DNA from: an uncultured Rickettsiales bacterium
Lineage (GTDB): Bacteria > Pseudomonadota > Alphaproteobacteria > Rs-D84
Length of the DNA stretch: 64,000 bases
Direction: 5' to 3'
Assembly: GCA_900550495.1 (NCBI GenBank)
Contig: URSJ01000002.1
Span: 1 to 64,000 of the forward strand
The notes under the pieces are model-generated. The model was not told the origin of the DNA. It did not search any database and saw nothing but the letters and a program-made list of their open reading frames with translations. The translations under genes were made by a program, and so were the position numbers. This document shows positions 18,025 through 26,858 of the stretch, piece after piece; position 1 is the first letter of the stretch, and each line of letters opens with the position of its first letter.

Positions 18025-18504
18025 TCAAAAACTGAATTTACTCATATTCGCATGAGCCAGTGCAATAGCGATGGCGTCACTCTCGTCTGGGGTTTTGGGA
18101 CGCGCCGCCGGCAACAAGATACGCACCATTTTATACACCTGGTCTTTGTCGGCATGCCCGGCCGATGTTAGTGCCTTTTTAATCTTGTTCGGTTCGTATT
18201 CGTATATCGGAATATCACGTGATGCAACCGCGACAATTGCCGCCGCACGTGCATGCCCCAGCGCAAGTGTTGTTTGTGGATTTTTATTCACAAATGTAAT
18301 TTCAATACTGCACACATCTGGGGTAAATGTATCCACCAATTTCGAAACACCACGAAAAATATTTGCCAATCGCATCGGCATTGCGACACGCGTCGGCGGC
18401 AGAATAACCCCGCTGGCAATATATTTTCGGTTTTGCCCCTGGGTATCAATTATGGCCCACCCGGTATGCAACAGTCCTGGGTCAATCCCCAAAATTCGTG
18501 TCAT
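18025..18504 (-). CDS. ruvC: Crossover junction endodeoxyribonuclease RuvC
   Basis: The 159-residue protein starts MTRILGIDPGLLHTGWAIID with the first catalytic Asp, has SIEITFVNKNPQTTLALGHARA with the catalytic Glu, and ends with DESDAIAIALAHA bearing the C-terminal acidic residues. It cuts Holliday junctions with RuvAB. It is separated from yebC by a terminator, and ruvA lies divergently beyond yebC, so the usual ruvCAB operon is broken; ruvB is not in the window. Confidence 0.94.
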   Translation of the reverse strand: MTRILGIDPGLLHTGWAIIDTQGQNRKYIASGVILPPTRVAMPMRLANIFRGVSKLVDTFTPDVCSIEITFVNKNPQTTLALGHARAAAIVAVASRDIPIYEYEPNKIKKALTSAGHADKDQVYKMVRILLPAARPKTPDESDAIAIALAHANMSKFSF

Positions 18505-18537
18505 ATTAAACGTCCCTTTGTGTAATAATTATACCAT

Positions 18538-18567
18538 AAAAAAGACCGGTTTTCGCCGGTCTTTTTT
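18538..18567. terminator. Terminator between yebC and ruvC
   Basis: AAAGACCGG and CCGGTCTTT pair around a TTTTCG loop, with T-rich tails on both strands; ruvC therefore needs its own promoter. Confidence 0.8.
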
Positions 18568-18586
18568 ATATTTTTTACGCGCTGCG

Positions 18587-19303
18587 TTATGCCGCCGCAG
18601 TGAACACTTTTTGAACATCGTCATTATCGTCCAATGCGTCCACCAGTTTTTCTAATTTGGCATACGCTTCGTCGTCCAGGTCAACCGGCATATTCGGAAC
18701 CCAGGTCAATTCTGCATTATCTGGTTCGCCCAGCGCATCATTCAACGCCTTTTGCACGGTCATAAAATCGTCCGGTTTGGTTGTGATAATGAAACCTTCG
18801 TCCGACGTTTCCAGGTTGTCCGCACCCGTATCCATGATAATTTCCATCATTTCATCTTCGGTTTTTCCGATGGATGCCGGATACATAATCTGACCTGCGC
18901 GTGTGAACATAAACACAACAGACCCCTCTTCGCCCATATTACCACCGTTTTTCGCAAATATGTTGCGGATTTCCGGCACAGTGCGACGCGGGTTGTCGGT
19001 CAACGCCTCTACAATAACGGGAACAGCGTTCGGGCCATAGCCTTCATAGCGCACGGCAACATAGTTTTCAGTATTGCTGCCCGACGCCTTGTCAATCGCG
19101 CGTTTAATGTTATCGTTCGGCATAGAATTCTTGCGTGCTTGTAATATAGCCAAACGCAAACGCGGATTATTGTCCGGATTTTTATCGCCCAGTTTGGCCG
19201 CCATCGTTATTTCACGCGCCAGTTTTGTGAACAAACCGCTGCGTGCGGCGTCCACGGCACCCTTTTTATGCTGAATATTGTGCCATTTGCTGTGTCCACT
19301 CAT
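18587..19303 (-). CDS. yebC: YebC/PmpR family DNA-binding regulator
   Basis: The 238-residue protein starts MSGHSKWHNIQHKKGAVDA and contains YEGYGPNAVPVIVEALTDN and NGGNMGEEGSVVFMF, the hallmark blocks of YebC/TACO1. Members act as transcriptional regulators and recently have been tied to translation of difficult (for example proline-rich) stretches. It lies next to ruvC and ruvA, the conserved neighbourhood. A terminator follows directly. Confidence 0.95.
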   Translation of the reverse strand: MSGHSKWHNIQHKKGAVDAARSGLFTKLAREITMAAKLGDKNPDNNPRLRLAILQARKNSMPNDNIKRAIDKASGSNTENYVAVRYEGYGPNAVPVIVEALTDNPRRTVPEIRNIFAKNGGNMGEEGSVVFMFTRAGQIMYPASIGKTEDEMMEIIMDTGADNLETSDEGFIITTKPDDFMTVQKALNDALGEPDNAELTWVPNMPVDLDDEAYAKLEKLVDALDDNDDVQKVFTAAA

Positions 19304-19353
19304 ATTTGACCTTTTACTTTAATTAGATTAGAATTACCACAAAAGGATAACAA

Positions 19354-19938
19354 ATGATTGGCAAATTGCAAGGGGTTGTTGATTATATTGGCGACGGCTT
19401 CGTGATTTTGATGGCGGGCCCTGTCGGCTACAAGGTTTTTACCCCAGATGCGCTGTCCCCACGCGAAACAGTCGCGTTATGGATTGAAACTGTCGTGCGC
19501 GAAGATTCAATCCGCCTGTTCGGGTTCAGAACGCTGGCGGCGCAAAACCTGTTCGTGCAACTGACGGGCGTATCTGGTGTCGGGCCCAAGGGTGCATTGT
19601 CCATACTGAACACATTACCAACCGACGCGCTGATGTCCGCCATTGCAACGGGCGATGCCAAAACAATCACTGCCGCGCCTGGCGTCGGGAAAAAGGTGGC
19701 CGAAAAAATCATCATTGAACTAAAAAGCAAGGTTGCCAATTCTGCATTTGAATTTACCACAACCGATGGTGGCGCGTTGGGCTCTGCCCTGCCCGATTTA
19801 CTGGCGGCGTTGGAATCATTGGGCTATCGCCGTCTGGACATTGTTGAAATGGCGCAAAAACTGGTTGCCGCAAATCCAGGGCTAGATGTTGCGCACCTGG
19901 TCCCATTGGCACTGAAAGAAATATCTGGAAATAAATAA
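19354..19938 (+). CDS. ruvA: Holliday junction branch migration protein RuvA
   Basis: The 194-residue protein has an N-terminal OB-fold (MIGKLQGVVDYIGDGFVIL), two helix-hairpin-helix segments (TGVSGVGPKGALSIL and AAPGVGKKVAEKIIIELK) and a C-terminal UBA-like domain that contacts RuvB. It binds four-way junctions. Its TAA overlaps the mnmE ATG as TAATG. Confidence 0.95.
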   Translation: MIGKLQGVVDYIGDGFVILMAGPVGYKVFTPDALSPRETVALWIETVVREDSIRLFGFRTLAAQNLFVQLTGVSGVGPKGALSILNTLPTDALMSAIATGDAKTITAAPGVGKKVAEKIIIELKSKVANSAFEFTTTDGGALGSALPDLLAALESLGYRRLDIVEMAQKLVAANPGLDVAHLVPLALKEISGNK

Positions 19939-21242
19939 TGAATAATAACGATACAATTTTTGTCCTGTCGTCGGGGCACGGGAAAAGTGGCGTTGCCGTT
20001 GTGCGAATTGCAGGCGATAATCTGCGCGATTTGTTTGCGCGATTACTGGGGCGCAATAATTTTGATGTGCGTCACGCGTATTTTACAAATCTGGCCGATA
20101 ATGCCGGCGATTTGATTGACCAGGTAATTTTAGTTTTCTTTGCCGCACCACATTCGTTCACCGGCACAGACGTTATTGAAATCCACTCGCATGGGGCGCC
20201 AGCGGTGATAAATAAAATATTTGATTTTCTGTCCACAACCGGTGCGCGTATGGCATCACGTGGCGAATTTTCACGTCGCGCGTTTTATAACGGCAAAATG
20301 GATTTAACAGATATTGATGGTCTGGCCGCATTGCTGGACGCCCAGACCGAACGTCAACGTCGCGCCGCACTGAAATCTATGATGGGTCGCGACAGTCGGA
20401 TTTATGACGCCTGGCGGTCCCAGATGATTGAAATCGCCGCATACGCCGCCGCTATTTTGGATTACGCAGATGACGAATTGCCAACAAACATTGGCGAAAA
20501 AATTCGCGACAAAGCGCAAATTTTATACAACGAAATAAACAATGCAATTTCGCGCTATGCGGCGTCACGCGCTATCCGCAGCGGATTCAACATCACATTG
20601 GCCGGCAACACAAACGCAGGTAAATCATCATTGTTTAATCACCTGGTTGGGGAAAATCGTGCGATTGTATCTGATACACCTGGCACCACACGCGATGTTG
20701 TGTCGTGTACCCTGGATATTGACGGATACATGGTAAACATTTCTGATACCGCCGGCCTGCGCGACACAGACGACGAAATTGAACAAATTGGGATTCAGCG
20801 CACAAATGACGAAATAAAAAATGCCGATTTGGTTTTGCATGTAATTGACGGTCAAAGTTCAGAATTTAAAGTTCAAAATTCAAATAATGAAATTATCGTT
20901 GTAAATAAATCTGACCTGTGCGATTGCAAAAATAAAAGCAATGCGATTTATGTATCAGCCAAGACGGGCGACGGAATTGATAACCTGATGATTGCAATCC
21001 GTAAAAAGATTGATGAATTAGTTGGAAATTCAGAATCACAAATCACGGTCAATGCACGCACGCGCGCCCTGATGATGGACGCACAAAACGAATTGCGCAA
21101 TGCAATCACCGCTGGTGATAATTATGATATATTTTCAGAACATGTTCGCCGCGCCGCCGACGCAATCGGTAAAATCCTGGGCACAATCAGTGCCGCCGAC
21201 GTAATGGACGCAACATTTTCACAACTGTGTCTGGGGAAATAA
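19938..21242 (+). CDS. mnmE: tRNA modification GTPase MnmE (TrmE)
   Basis: The 434-residue protein has the N-terminal formyl-THF domain (TIFVLSSGHGKSGVAVVRIAG), a helical domain, an inserted G domain (GNTNAGKSSLFNHL, DTPGTTRDV, DTAGLRDT) and the C-terminal CLGK tail that fits the family's C(I/L)GK. With MnmG it installs 5-carboxymethylaminomethyl-type groups on U34 of tRNAs. The G-domain loop before the NKSD motif holds SSEFKVQNS, encoded by a repeat found elsewhere in the window. The gene is translationally coupled to ruvA. Confidence 0.95.
   Translation: MNNNDTIFVLSSGHGKSGVAVVRIAGDNLRDLFARLLGRNNFDVRHAYFTNLADNAGDLIDQVILVFFAAPHSFTGTDVIEIHSHGAPAVINKIFDFLSTTGARMASRGEFSRRAFYNGKMDLTDIDGLAALLDAQTERQRRAALKSMMGRDSRIYDAWRSQMIEIAAYAAAILDYADDELPTNIGEKIRDKAQILYNEINNAISRYAASRAIRSGFNITLAGNTNAGKSSLFNHLVGENRAIVSDTPGTTRDVVSCTLDIDGYMVNISDTAGLRDTDDEIEQIGIQRTNDEIKNADLVLHVIDGQSSEFKVQNSNNEIIVVNKSDLCDCKNKSNAIYVSAKTGDGIDNLMIAIRKKIDELVGNSESQITVNARTRALMMDAQNELRNAITAGDNYDIFSEHVRRAADAIGKILGTISAADVMDATFSQLCLGK
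20862..20893 (+). repeat. Short repeat inserted in frame in mnmE
   Basis: The bases run TCAAAGTTCAGAATTTAAAG and then TTCAAAATTCAAA. A nearly identical block in reverse orientation lies in the intergenic gap at 57789-57820. Here it encodes the loop SSEFKVQNSN. Confidence 0.6.
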
Positions 21243-21243
21243 A

Positions 21244-21262
21244 AACCGCCCATTGGGCGGTC
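21244..21262 (+). terminator. Weak hairpin after mnmE
   Basis: ACCGCCC and GGGCGGT pair around AT(T). No T-run follows, so termination strength is doubtful. Confidence 0.4.
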
Positions 21263-21269
21263 TAAATAT

Positions 21270-21381
21270 AAAGCAAACGGTTCATTGTGCCGACTGCGTG
21301 GGTTTAATGCGGCGTAGTGTACAAGACGTACATGAGCCACATTAAACCCGCGCAATGCGGACCGATGACGGTTTACTCTTT
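21270..21381. repeat. Palindromic repeat unit 3 (same core as units 1 and 2)
   Basis: A long imperfect inverted repeat spans the gap between convergent mnmE and the ligase gene. Inner arms GGGTTTAATG (about 21299-21309) and CATTAAACCC (21339-21348) are perfect, and outer arms pair with few mismatches. The core 21313-21336 starts CGTAGTGTACAAGACG and ends TACATGAG, as in unit 2. Its right end includes the stop codon of the ligase gene. Confidence 0.75.
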
Positions 21382-22953
21382 GCGGATGGGGTATTTGCCG
21401 TCAATCAAATTCTGCCGCACAACATGATGTTTCACTTTCTGTGTGCTGGTCATTGGCAGTTCGTCGGTCGTCATGGCAAAGTGCGTTACCCATTTATATG
21501 ACGCAACCTTTTTATTCGCCAGGGCAACCGCCGCAGCCAATTTTTCCAGCGTCATATCTTTGTCCACACTGAATACGCCATAAGTCACCGTTTTATCCTT
21601 GACGCGGTGTTCAAACACGGCAACGTTTTTCACGCCTGGGATTTTTATAAACAATCCTTCCAGTTCATCAGGATAAACGTTTTTACCACTGTCCAAAACA
21701 ATCACTTGTTTTTTGCGGCCGGCGAAATGCAATTCGCCATTTTTATCCATAGATACCATATCGCCTGTGTTAAAGAATCCACGCTCGTCAAACACCTGTT
21801 CGTTGACTGTCGGATTATCCAGGTATCCACCAAACACCTGGTGCCCACGCAACCACAGAACGCCAACGCCATCTTCGTTTTTATCGCGAATTTCACATTC
21901 GTTATTTGATGTTGGCGCACCAAACGCAAACGGGAAACGACGCTTGGTCGGCTTGGAAATACATATTGGCCCAACGGTTTCGGTAAGTCCGTATCCCTGG
22001 ATAAATGTCAGCCCCAGGCGTTCATAGAACTTTTCCACCTCGGGCTTGGTGGCGGCACCACCTGCAATCAGCAAACGCGCACGTCCACCGAATATCGCCA
22101 GAACCGGTTCTTGAACCTTGCGCACCAGGAATCCCAGACCAATTTTTTCCAACGTCTTGCCGTATTTCAATACGAACGACGCCATCCACCACATTTTCTT
22201 TTCCTTTAACGCATCAATGATACGGTTTCTGATAACCTCAAACAATCTGGGAACGGCCGGAATAATCTGTGGTTTGTATTTCTTGAAATCCGCCATAATT
22301 TCCTTTGGATTTACGGTCGGTTGCAACAGCATACCAGACCCATAATGCATAGTTGCCAAAATTTCAACCGCAAAACCAAAGATGTGATACATTGGCAAGA
22401 AACCATACATAATATCACCCGCACTAATCCATTCGCGCATATCTTCCAATGAATTCGCGCATTCAATCAGGTTAAAGTGTGTCAATGGCACCACCTTGGG
22501 CGTGCCAGTTGACCCCGATGTAAATGACAGCGTTGCAATCTCGGTTGATTCAACCGGTGCCGCGGTCAGCTCTGGATTCGGCTTGCCGTCTTTTTTCGTA
22601 ATGTCATAAAAATTAAACTTGTCCGTTTTATAGAAAAACGACTTTTCCGCGCAAATCATTTTGCATTTTGTGATTTCCGCCATATTGTCATATTCAAACG
22701 GTGTCAGATTTGTATCCAGCAGCAATACGCGACCACCCAGATACCAAATTGCAAACATAGTAATTGGAAACTGGGGGATATTGTGTGCCAAAACACCGAC
22801 AACATCACCGCGTCCGATTCCCGTCGCGTTCAATGACGCTGCACGCGCACGTACCATTTCTGAAAATTCAGAAAACGTGATGTTTTCGCGCACCAAAATC
22901 AGATAATCAGGCCATGTTGCAACCGCCCTTTCTAGCAATTGATACATATTCAT
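21373..22953 (-). CDS. AMP-forming acyl-CoA (or acyl-ACP) synthetase
   Basis: The 526-residue ANL enzyme has the P-loop-like motif SFTSGSTGTPKVVPLTHFN, GYGLTETVGP, the GFFNTGDMVSMDKNG hinge region and GRKKQVIVLDSGKNVYPDELE, and ends with TSTQKVKHH holding the catalytic Lys. It activates a carboxylic acid, probably a fatty acid, via an acyl-AMP. Whether the acceptor is CoA or ACP cannot be read. The start at 22953 (MNMYQLLE) has AAGGAA upstream; the longer reading frame beyond it is antisense to xth. The stop codon lies in repeat unit 3. Confidence 0.85.
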   Translation of the reverse strand: MNMYQLLERAVATWPDYLILVRENITFSEFSEMVRARAASLNATGIGRGDVVGVLAHNIPQFPITMFAIWYLGGRVLLLDTNLTPFEYDNMAEITKCKMICAEKSFFYKTDKFNFYDITKKDGKPNPELTAAPVESTEIATLSFTSGSTGTPKVVPLTHFNLIECANSLEDMREWISAGDIMYGFLPMYHIFGFAVEILATMHYGSGMLLQPTVNPKEIMADFKKYKPQIIPAVPRLFEVIRNRIIDALKEKKMWWMASFVLKYGKTLEKIGLGFLVRKVQEPVLAIFGGRARLLIAGGAATKPEVEKFYERLGLTFIQGYGLTETVGPICISKPTKRRFPFAFGAPTSNNECEIRDKNEDGVGVLWLRGHQVFGGYLDNPTVNEQVFDERGFFNTGDMVSMDKNGELHFAGRKKQVIVLDSGKNVYPDELEGLFIKIPGVKNVAVFEHRVKDKTVTYGVFSVDKDMTLEKLAAAVALANKKVASYKWVTHFAMTTDELPMTSTQKVKHHVVRQNLIDGKYPIRKE

Positions 22954-23023
22954 CGTAAAAAATTCCTTGTTTTTTTTATATTGGACTGACAGTATTATAT
23001 ATCCAAAGGAAAAGATTGCAAAT

Positions 23024-23794
23024 ATGAAAATTCTAACACTGAATATAAACTCTATTCGCGCCCACGCCGAGAGCTTTATTGACATCCTGCGTGCGGGCGA
23101 ATACGACACAATCCTGGTCCAGGAATTAAAGGTTGAAACCGCTGGCTTTCCACATAACCTATTTGATGAATACGGATATAACGTCAAAGTTTTTGGCCAA
23201 AAAAGCTGGAACGGTGTCGCAACATTTTCTAAATATTCCATCGAAGATGTGACAATGGGGCTGCCCACGTATCCAGATATGAACGCACGATTTTTGGAAT
23301 GTGTGGTTGATGGGCGCGTGCGATTGATAAACGTGTATATGCCTAATGGCGACACGGTGTCTTCGCCAAAGTTTCCGTATAAACTGGAATGGATGGCGGC
23401 ATTTACAAAATATATCTCCCAATATTTGAATTCGCCAGAACCTGTTATTATCGGCGGCGACTTTAACGTTGCACTGGCCGACATTGACGTATGGAAACCG
23501 GCAAACTATGTTGATATTGCAATTGCCGCACCCGCTGCACGCGCTGCGATGCAGGCATGGATTGACAGCGGCTGGACCGATGTTTGGCGCGTGCAACATC
23601 CTGGTACCGTCGGCTTTACATGGTTCGGATACCGCGGTGGCGACACCGTTGGTAAAAATATGGGATTGCGATTAGATTATTTTTTGGCGAATCCCGCAGC
23701 AATGCAATTGATTAAACATTGCGAAATAGACATCGCACCACGTATGGCAGCCAAGCCAACCGATCATTGTGGTTTAATGTTGTCGCTGAAATAA
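23024..23794 (+). CDS. xth: Exodeoxyribonuclease III
   Basis: The 256-residue protein has the EEP-nuclease motifs: MKILTLNINSIRAH, ILVQELKVE with the metal-binding Glu, YMPNGD, IIGGDFNVALADIDVW, and the C-terminal PTDHCGLML with the catalytic Asp-His. It cleaves abasic sites and degrades DNA 3' ends in base excision repair. ATG 23024 is chosen because it starts the conserved first strand; an upstream in-frame ATG would put the divergent gene's leader inside the protein. It converges on addB with a 9-nt gap. Confidence 0.93.
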   Translation: MKILTLNINSIRAHAESFIDILRAGEYDTILVQELKVETAGFPHNLFDEYGYNVKVFGQKSWNGVATFSKYSIEDVTMGLPTYPDMNARFLECVVDGRVRLINVYMPNGDTVSSPKFPYKLEWMAAFTKYISQYLNSPEPVIIGGDFNVALADIDVWKPANYVDIAIAAPAARAAMQAWIDSGWTDVWRVQHPGTVGFTWFGYRGGDTVGKNMGLRLDYFLANPAAMQLIKHCEIDIAPRMAAKPTDHCGLMLSLK

Positions 23795-23803
23795 AAAACG
23801 ACA

Positions 23804-26320
23804 TCAATCATTTTTACGTGCCAGGTCGTCCCAGGCCTGGTATTTTTTATCGCCTGTTTCGCGATATTCATATGCCGCGCCGCCCGCCGAATACATATTT
23901 ACCAAACTGGTTGTTTTTTCAACTGCCGCCGCTATCATTTCCGCAGTGGTTGCTGCATCATATTCAATCGGACGCACATCGCCATTTTTTAATTGCAAGA
24001 ACACCATCACAGGTGTTTTTGATTTTTCTGTTGTGCGAATCTTGAATCCCCCAGATTGTAGCATATATGCCTCTAGCGGTAATTGTGGCATATTCCCCTG
24101 GGCCAGTTGTGATTTGTTTGGTGCCGTCCCAGTCTTTATATCCAGAACGCCCCCGTCCCAAATTCGGTCTGCGCGCGCACGAACATTACGCCCCGCGATA
24201 TTTACCACGCCACCTGTTTCTATTTCTGCATCTGGGCAGGCCATCAAATATCCAATCGCCACAGGCGCGATTTCCATAAAACGTTTATGCCAGAAATGAA
24301 ATATTATACTGTCCCCGCCCAGCACGGCACGTGCCCGCGCATCCATATCGGCAACCAATGCTGCGACGGTTTTGCCAGGTTTTATATCTTCCAGTGCCGC
24401 ATGCACCAACATTCCAAACGCGCGTGCGTCAGGTGGCAACCAATAATCATCACACGGCTGCAAACGCAAGATATGCCGCGCATAGAAAGCATACGGATTA
24501 TGTATCAATGTTTCTAATTCGGTCACATACACATCTGACCAATCAGCCGGTGGCATCGGTGCGCGATAATCCAGTGGCCGCGCCGGCACAACATCACGCC
24601 CACGCACAGCGTTCAATATATCATCGGCCGCCGTCCGGTCAAACGCGCCACCACGCACCGCCACACGCGACAAGAAACGTGATTCTGTCGTTTGGACACC
24701 ACCGGATACGCGGCTGCGCGTCCAATAAACATCTGACCCACACGACAAATTCATAAAGTCCAAAGATTGCAACGATACTTTTCTATCGGCCGACGGCAAC
24801 CCAATTTGGCGTGCAATTCTCGTTGGCAACCACGCGTTTTCATATCCACGCGCAGGAAACATACCCTCGTTCAGTGCAGACAAAATAACAACATCAGCAG
24901 TCTGCATACGTGATTCAATCGTCCCCAACACGACGACGCGTGCAGTGTCATTCGCCACACCGCGCACCGTAACCGATGAAATCGCATCAGCCAAGAACGC
25001 CCGCGCATCGGCAACTGTTGGCACAATCTCTGCATCACGCATACACGCCGAAATGTTCTGTATTGCCGACCAAATTTGCAATGAAGCCGCATCTGACACA
25101 TCAAACATCGGCGCAAACATATCGCGATTTTCATCAACCATACGAATTATTGTTTCCATCAAATTCCCGTGCGAGGCCGCATACATTTTATCAAATGTCA
25201 CACTATCTCCACGTTCAATCCAATCATCAAACACGTTCAATATCGCACGCCCCGCCGGCGTCATTGTGCCGGGCACACCACCAGAAAAGTCCGCGTCAAT
25301 CCCACGCGACGCCAAACAATACGCAACCCGCTGATTCCCGGCGGCATCCGGCGTTATAACCAACACAGATTTATTTTCTGACACCGCGCGTGCCGCAATT
25401 TCAGCGATAACGGCGGCCTCTTCACTTTCGCGGGCGCATTCAATTAAATGACAATGACTAATCGCTGCGCCATTATCTGAACGCGCGGGATTATTTCCAA
25501 ACGCGTAATTTAAAAAGTCAATTGGTGATGGACCAACATCAATCGGTTGCACATCTCCAGGTGTCATTCCCAACGACAACAGAAACTTATATTCTGCATT
25601 GTATGGATTTGTGTCACGCGATAAATCGTCCGGCGCACCCATAATTTTACCAGACAGAATCACACGACCATTTTCACGCGCCGCCACCGCACGCATTAAA
25701 TCCGCAGTTGCAGGCACACTGGCCGTTGAAGCACAAACAACAACCAATTCGTATTTATCCAGCGCATCACCCCACCCGCGAATATCAGCATTTCGCGCCG
25801 CAGTCTGGGTCGGACGCGCGGCAAAACATGCCGGCAACGTGCGCGTTAAAATATTCAGTAAATTTGCCTTGCGCTGAAAATGTCGCGCATACGCGTCACC
25901 AACCAACGCATTCCAATCAATCGCACTGGCGTCCACCCCTTCGTTTTCCAGGTAATCTGTCATACGCACCAAATCGTGCGCAACTGGCAAAGCCGCGGCC
26001 ACACTTCCGATACTGGCGTCGGCTGACAATAATTTAGCCAGCATAACATAACGCGCCATATTTGGCACCGCGGTGGCATCTGTATCTGAAATAAAATCCG
26101 GGTCATCAAGCCCTTCGCCCAACGCAACCAAGTGTGGTAAAATTATTGCCCCCCCAGATTTCTGCGCCAGAGTTTTTTCAACCGTTCGCACAGCGCGACG
26201 GCTGGGCAAGAATATCAATGTACGTGACAATTCCGCGCCCGACGACGCCAGCAAATTCCACAACGCGTCTGACATTTTTGCCGGATTAGTTGCATAAAAT
26301 ATATTTTTATTTGATGCCAA
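23804..26320 (-). CDS. addB: Double-strand break repair protein AddB (alphaproteobacterial type)
   Basis: The 838-residue protein has a UvrD-like N-terminal core (LIFLPSRRAVRTVEKTL, LPHLVALGEGLDDPD) without a clear Walker A motif, and a C-terminal PD-(D/E)XK nuclease (MLVHAALEDIKPGK, then GGVLDIKTGTAPNK). With AddA it resects DNA ends for RecA loading. AddA normally follows addB; here xth lies convergently downstream, so addA must be elsewhere. The start overlaps the engB 3' end by 14 nt. It is somewhat shorter than typical alphaproteobacterial AddB of about 1000 residues. Confidence 0.85.
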   Translation of the reverse strand: MASNKNIFYATNPAKMSDALWNLLASSGAELSRTLIFLPSRRAVRTVEKTLAQKSGGAIILPHLVALGEGLDDPDFISDTDATAVPNMARYVMLAKLLSADASIGSVAAALPVAHDLVRMTDYLENEGVDASAIDWNALVGDAYARHFQRKANLLNILTRTLPACFAARPTQTAARNADIRGWGDALDKYELVVVCASTASVPATADLMRAVAARENGRVILSGKIMGAPDDLSRDTNPYNAEYKFLLSLGMTPGDVQPIDVGPSPIDFLNYAFGNNPARSDNGAAISHCHLIECARESEEAAVIAEIAARAVSENKSVLVITPDAAGNQRVAYCLASRGIDADFSGGVPGTMTPAGRAILNVFDDWIERGDSVTFDKMYAASHGNLMETIIRMVDENRDMFAPMFDVSDAASLQIWSAIQNISACMRDAEIVPTVADARAFLADAISSVTVRGVANDTARVVVLGTIESRMQTADVVILSALNEGMFPARGYENAWLPTRIARQIGLPSADRKVSLQSLDFMNLSCGSDVYWTRSRVSGGVQTTESRFLSRVAVRGGAFDRTAADDILNAVRGRDVVPARPLDYRAPMPPADWSDVYVTELETLIHNPYAFYARHILRLQPCDDYWLPPDARAFGMLVHAALEDIKPGKTVAALVADMDARARAVLGGDSIIFHFWHKRFMEIAPVAIGYLMACPDAEIETGGVVNIAGRNVRARADRIWDGGVLDIKTGTAPNKSQLAQGNMPQLPLEAYMLQSGGFKIRTTEKSKTPVMVFLQLKNGDVRPIEYDAATTAEMIAAAVEKTTSLVNMYSAGGAAYEYRETGDKKYQAWDDLARKND

Positions 26321-26858
26321 TTTGCGCCCTTATTGGTTCCAGCCCTGTTTTCTTTTCCGCCGATGTTTCCAAAATCTCTGCCATCATTGCAGGGTGATTT
26401 TCATGCGACAAAGAAGACTGATTTGCTTCGCGTACACGCTTATCTTTTTTGGTCAAAACGATTTGATATGCGACACCGTGCGCATCACAAAATTCCATCA
26501 GTTCTATATCAGACGGTCGCGCACCAATACGCGAATCAATCAAAATATATAACCGTGCCAGGTGTCGCGTCATCAAATATTCCTCTAATCGGCGCAACCA
26601 GCGCACAGTATCTGTGCGTGACGCCCGCGCATAACCATATCCCGGCAAATCAACAATCATCACCCGGTCGTCCAAATTAAACATATTTATCGATTGCGTG
26701 CGTCCCGGTGTATTTGATGTGCGTGCCACTGCCTGGCCAACAATCGCATTTATCAACGACGATTTGCCAACATTACTACGTCCAATAAATGCGTATTCAG
26801 GAAACATCGTTCGTGGCAAAGACGCAACGGTTTCAAAACTGCCCACGAATTTAATCAT
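26307..26858 (-). CDS. engB: Ribosome biogenesis GTPase EngB/YsxC
   Basis: The 183-residue GTPase has AFIGRSNVGKSSLINA (G1), NTPGRTQSINMF (G2), VDLPGYGYAR (G3) and LTKKDKR (G4; TKxD). It assists assembly of the large ribosomal subunit. It overlaps rsmI by 8 nt upstream and addB by 14 nt downstream, so rsmI-engB-addB form a tightly coupled operon. Confidence 0.93.
   Translation of the reverse strand: MIKFVGSFETVASLPRTMFPEYAFIGRSNVGKSSLINAIVGQAVARTSNTPGRTQSINMFNLDDRVMIVDLPGYGYARASRTDTVRWLRRLEEYLMTRHLARLYILIDSRIGARPSDIELMEFCDAHGVAYQIVLTKKDKRVREANQSSLSHENHPAMMAEILETSAEKKTGLEPIRAQIGIK

Noticed and set aside
22954..23484. N-terminal extension of the acyl-ligase reading frame to 703 residues
   Set aside because: The extra region is antisense to xth, has no ligase-like motifs, and ATG 22953 has a good Shine-Dalgarno.
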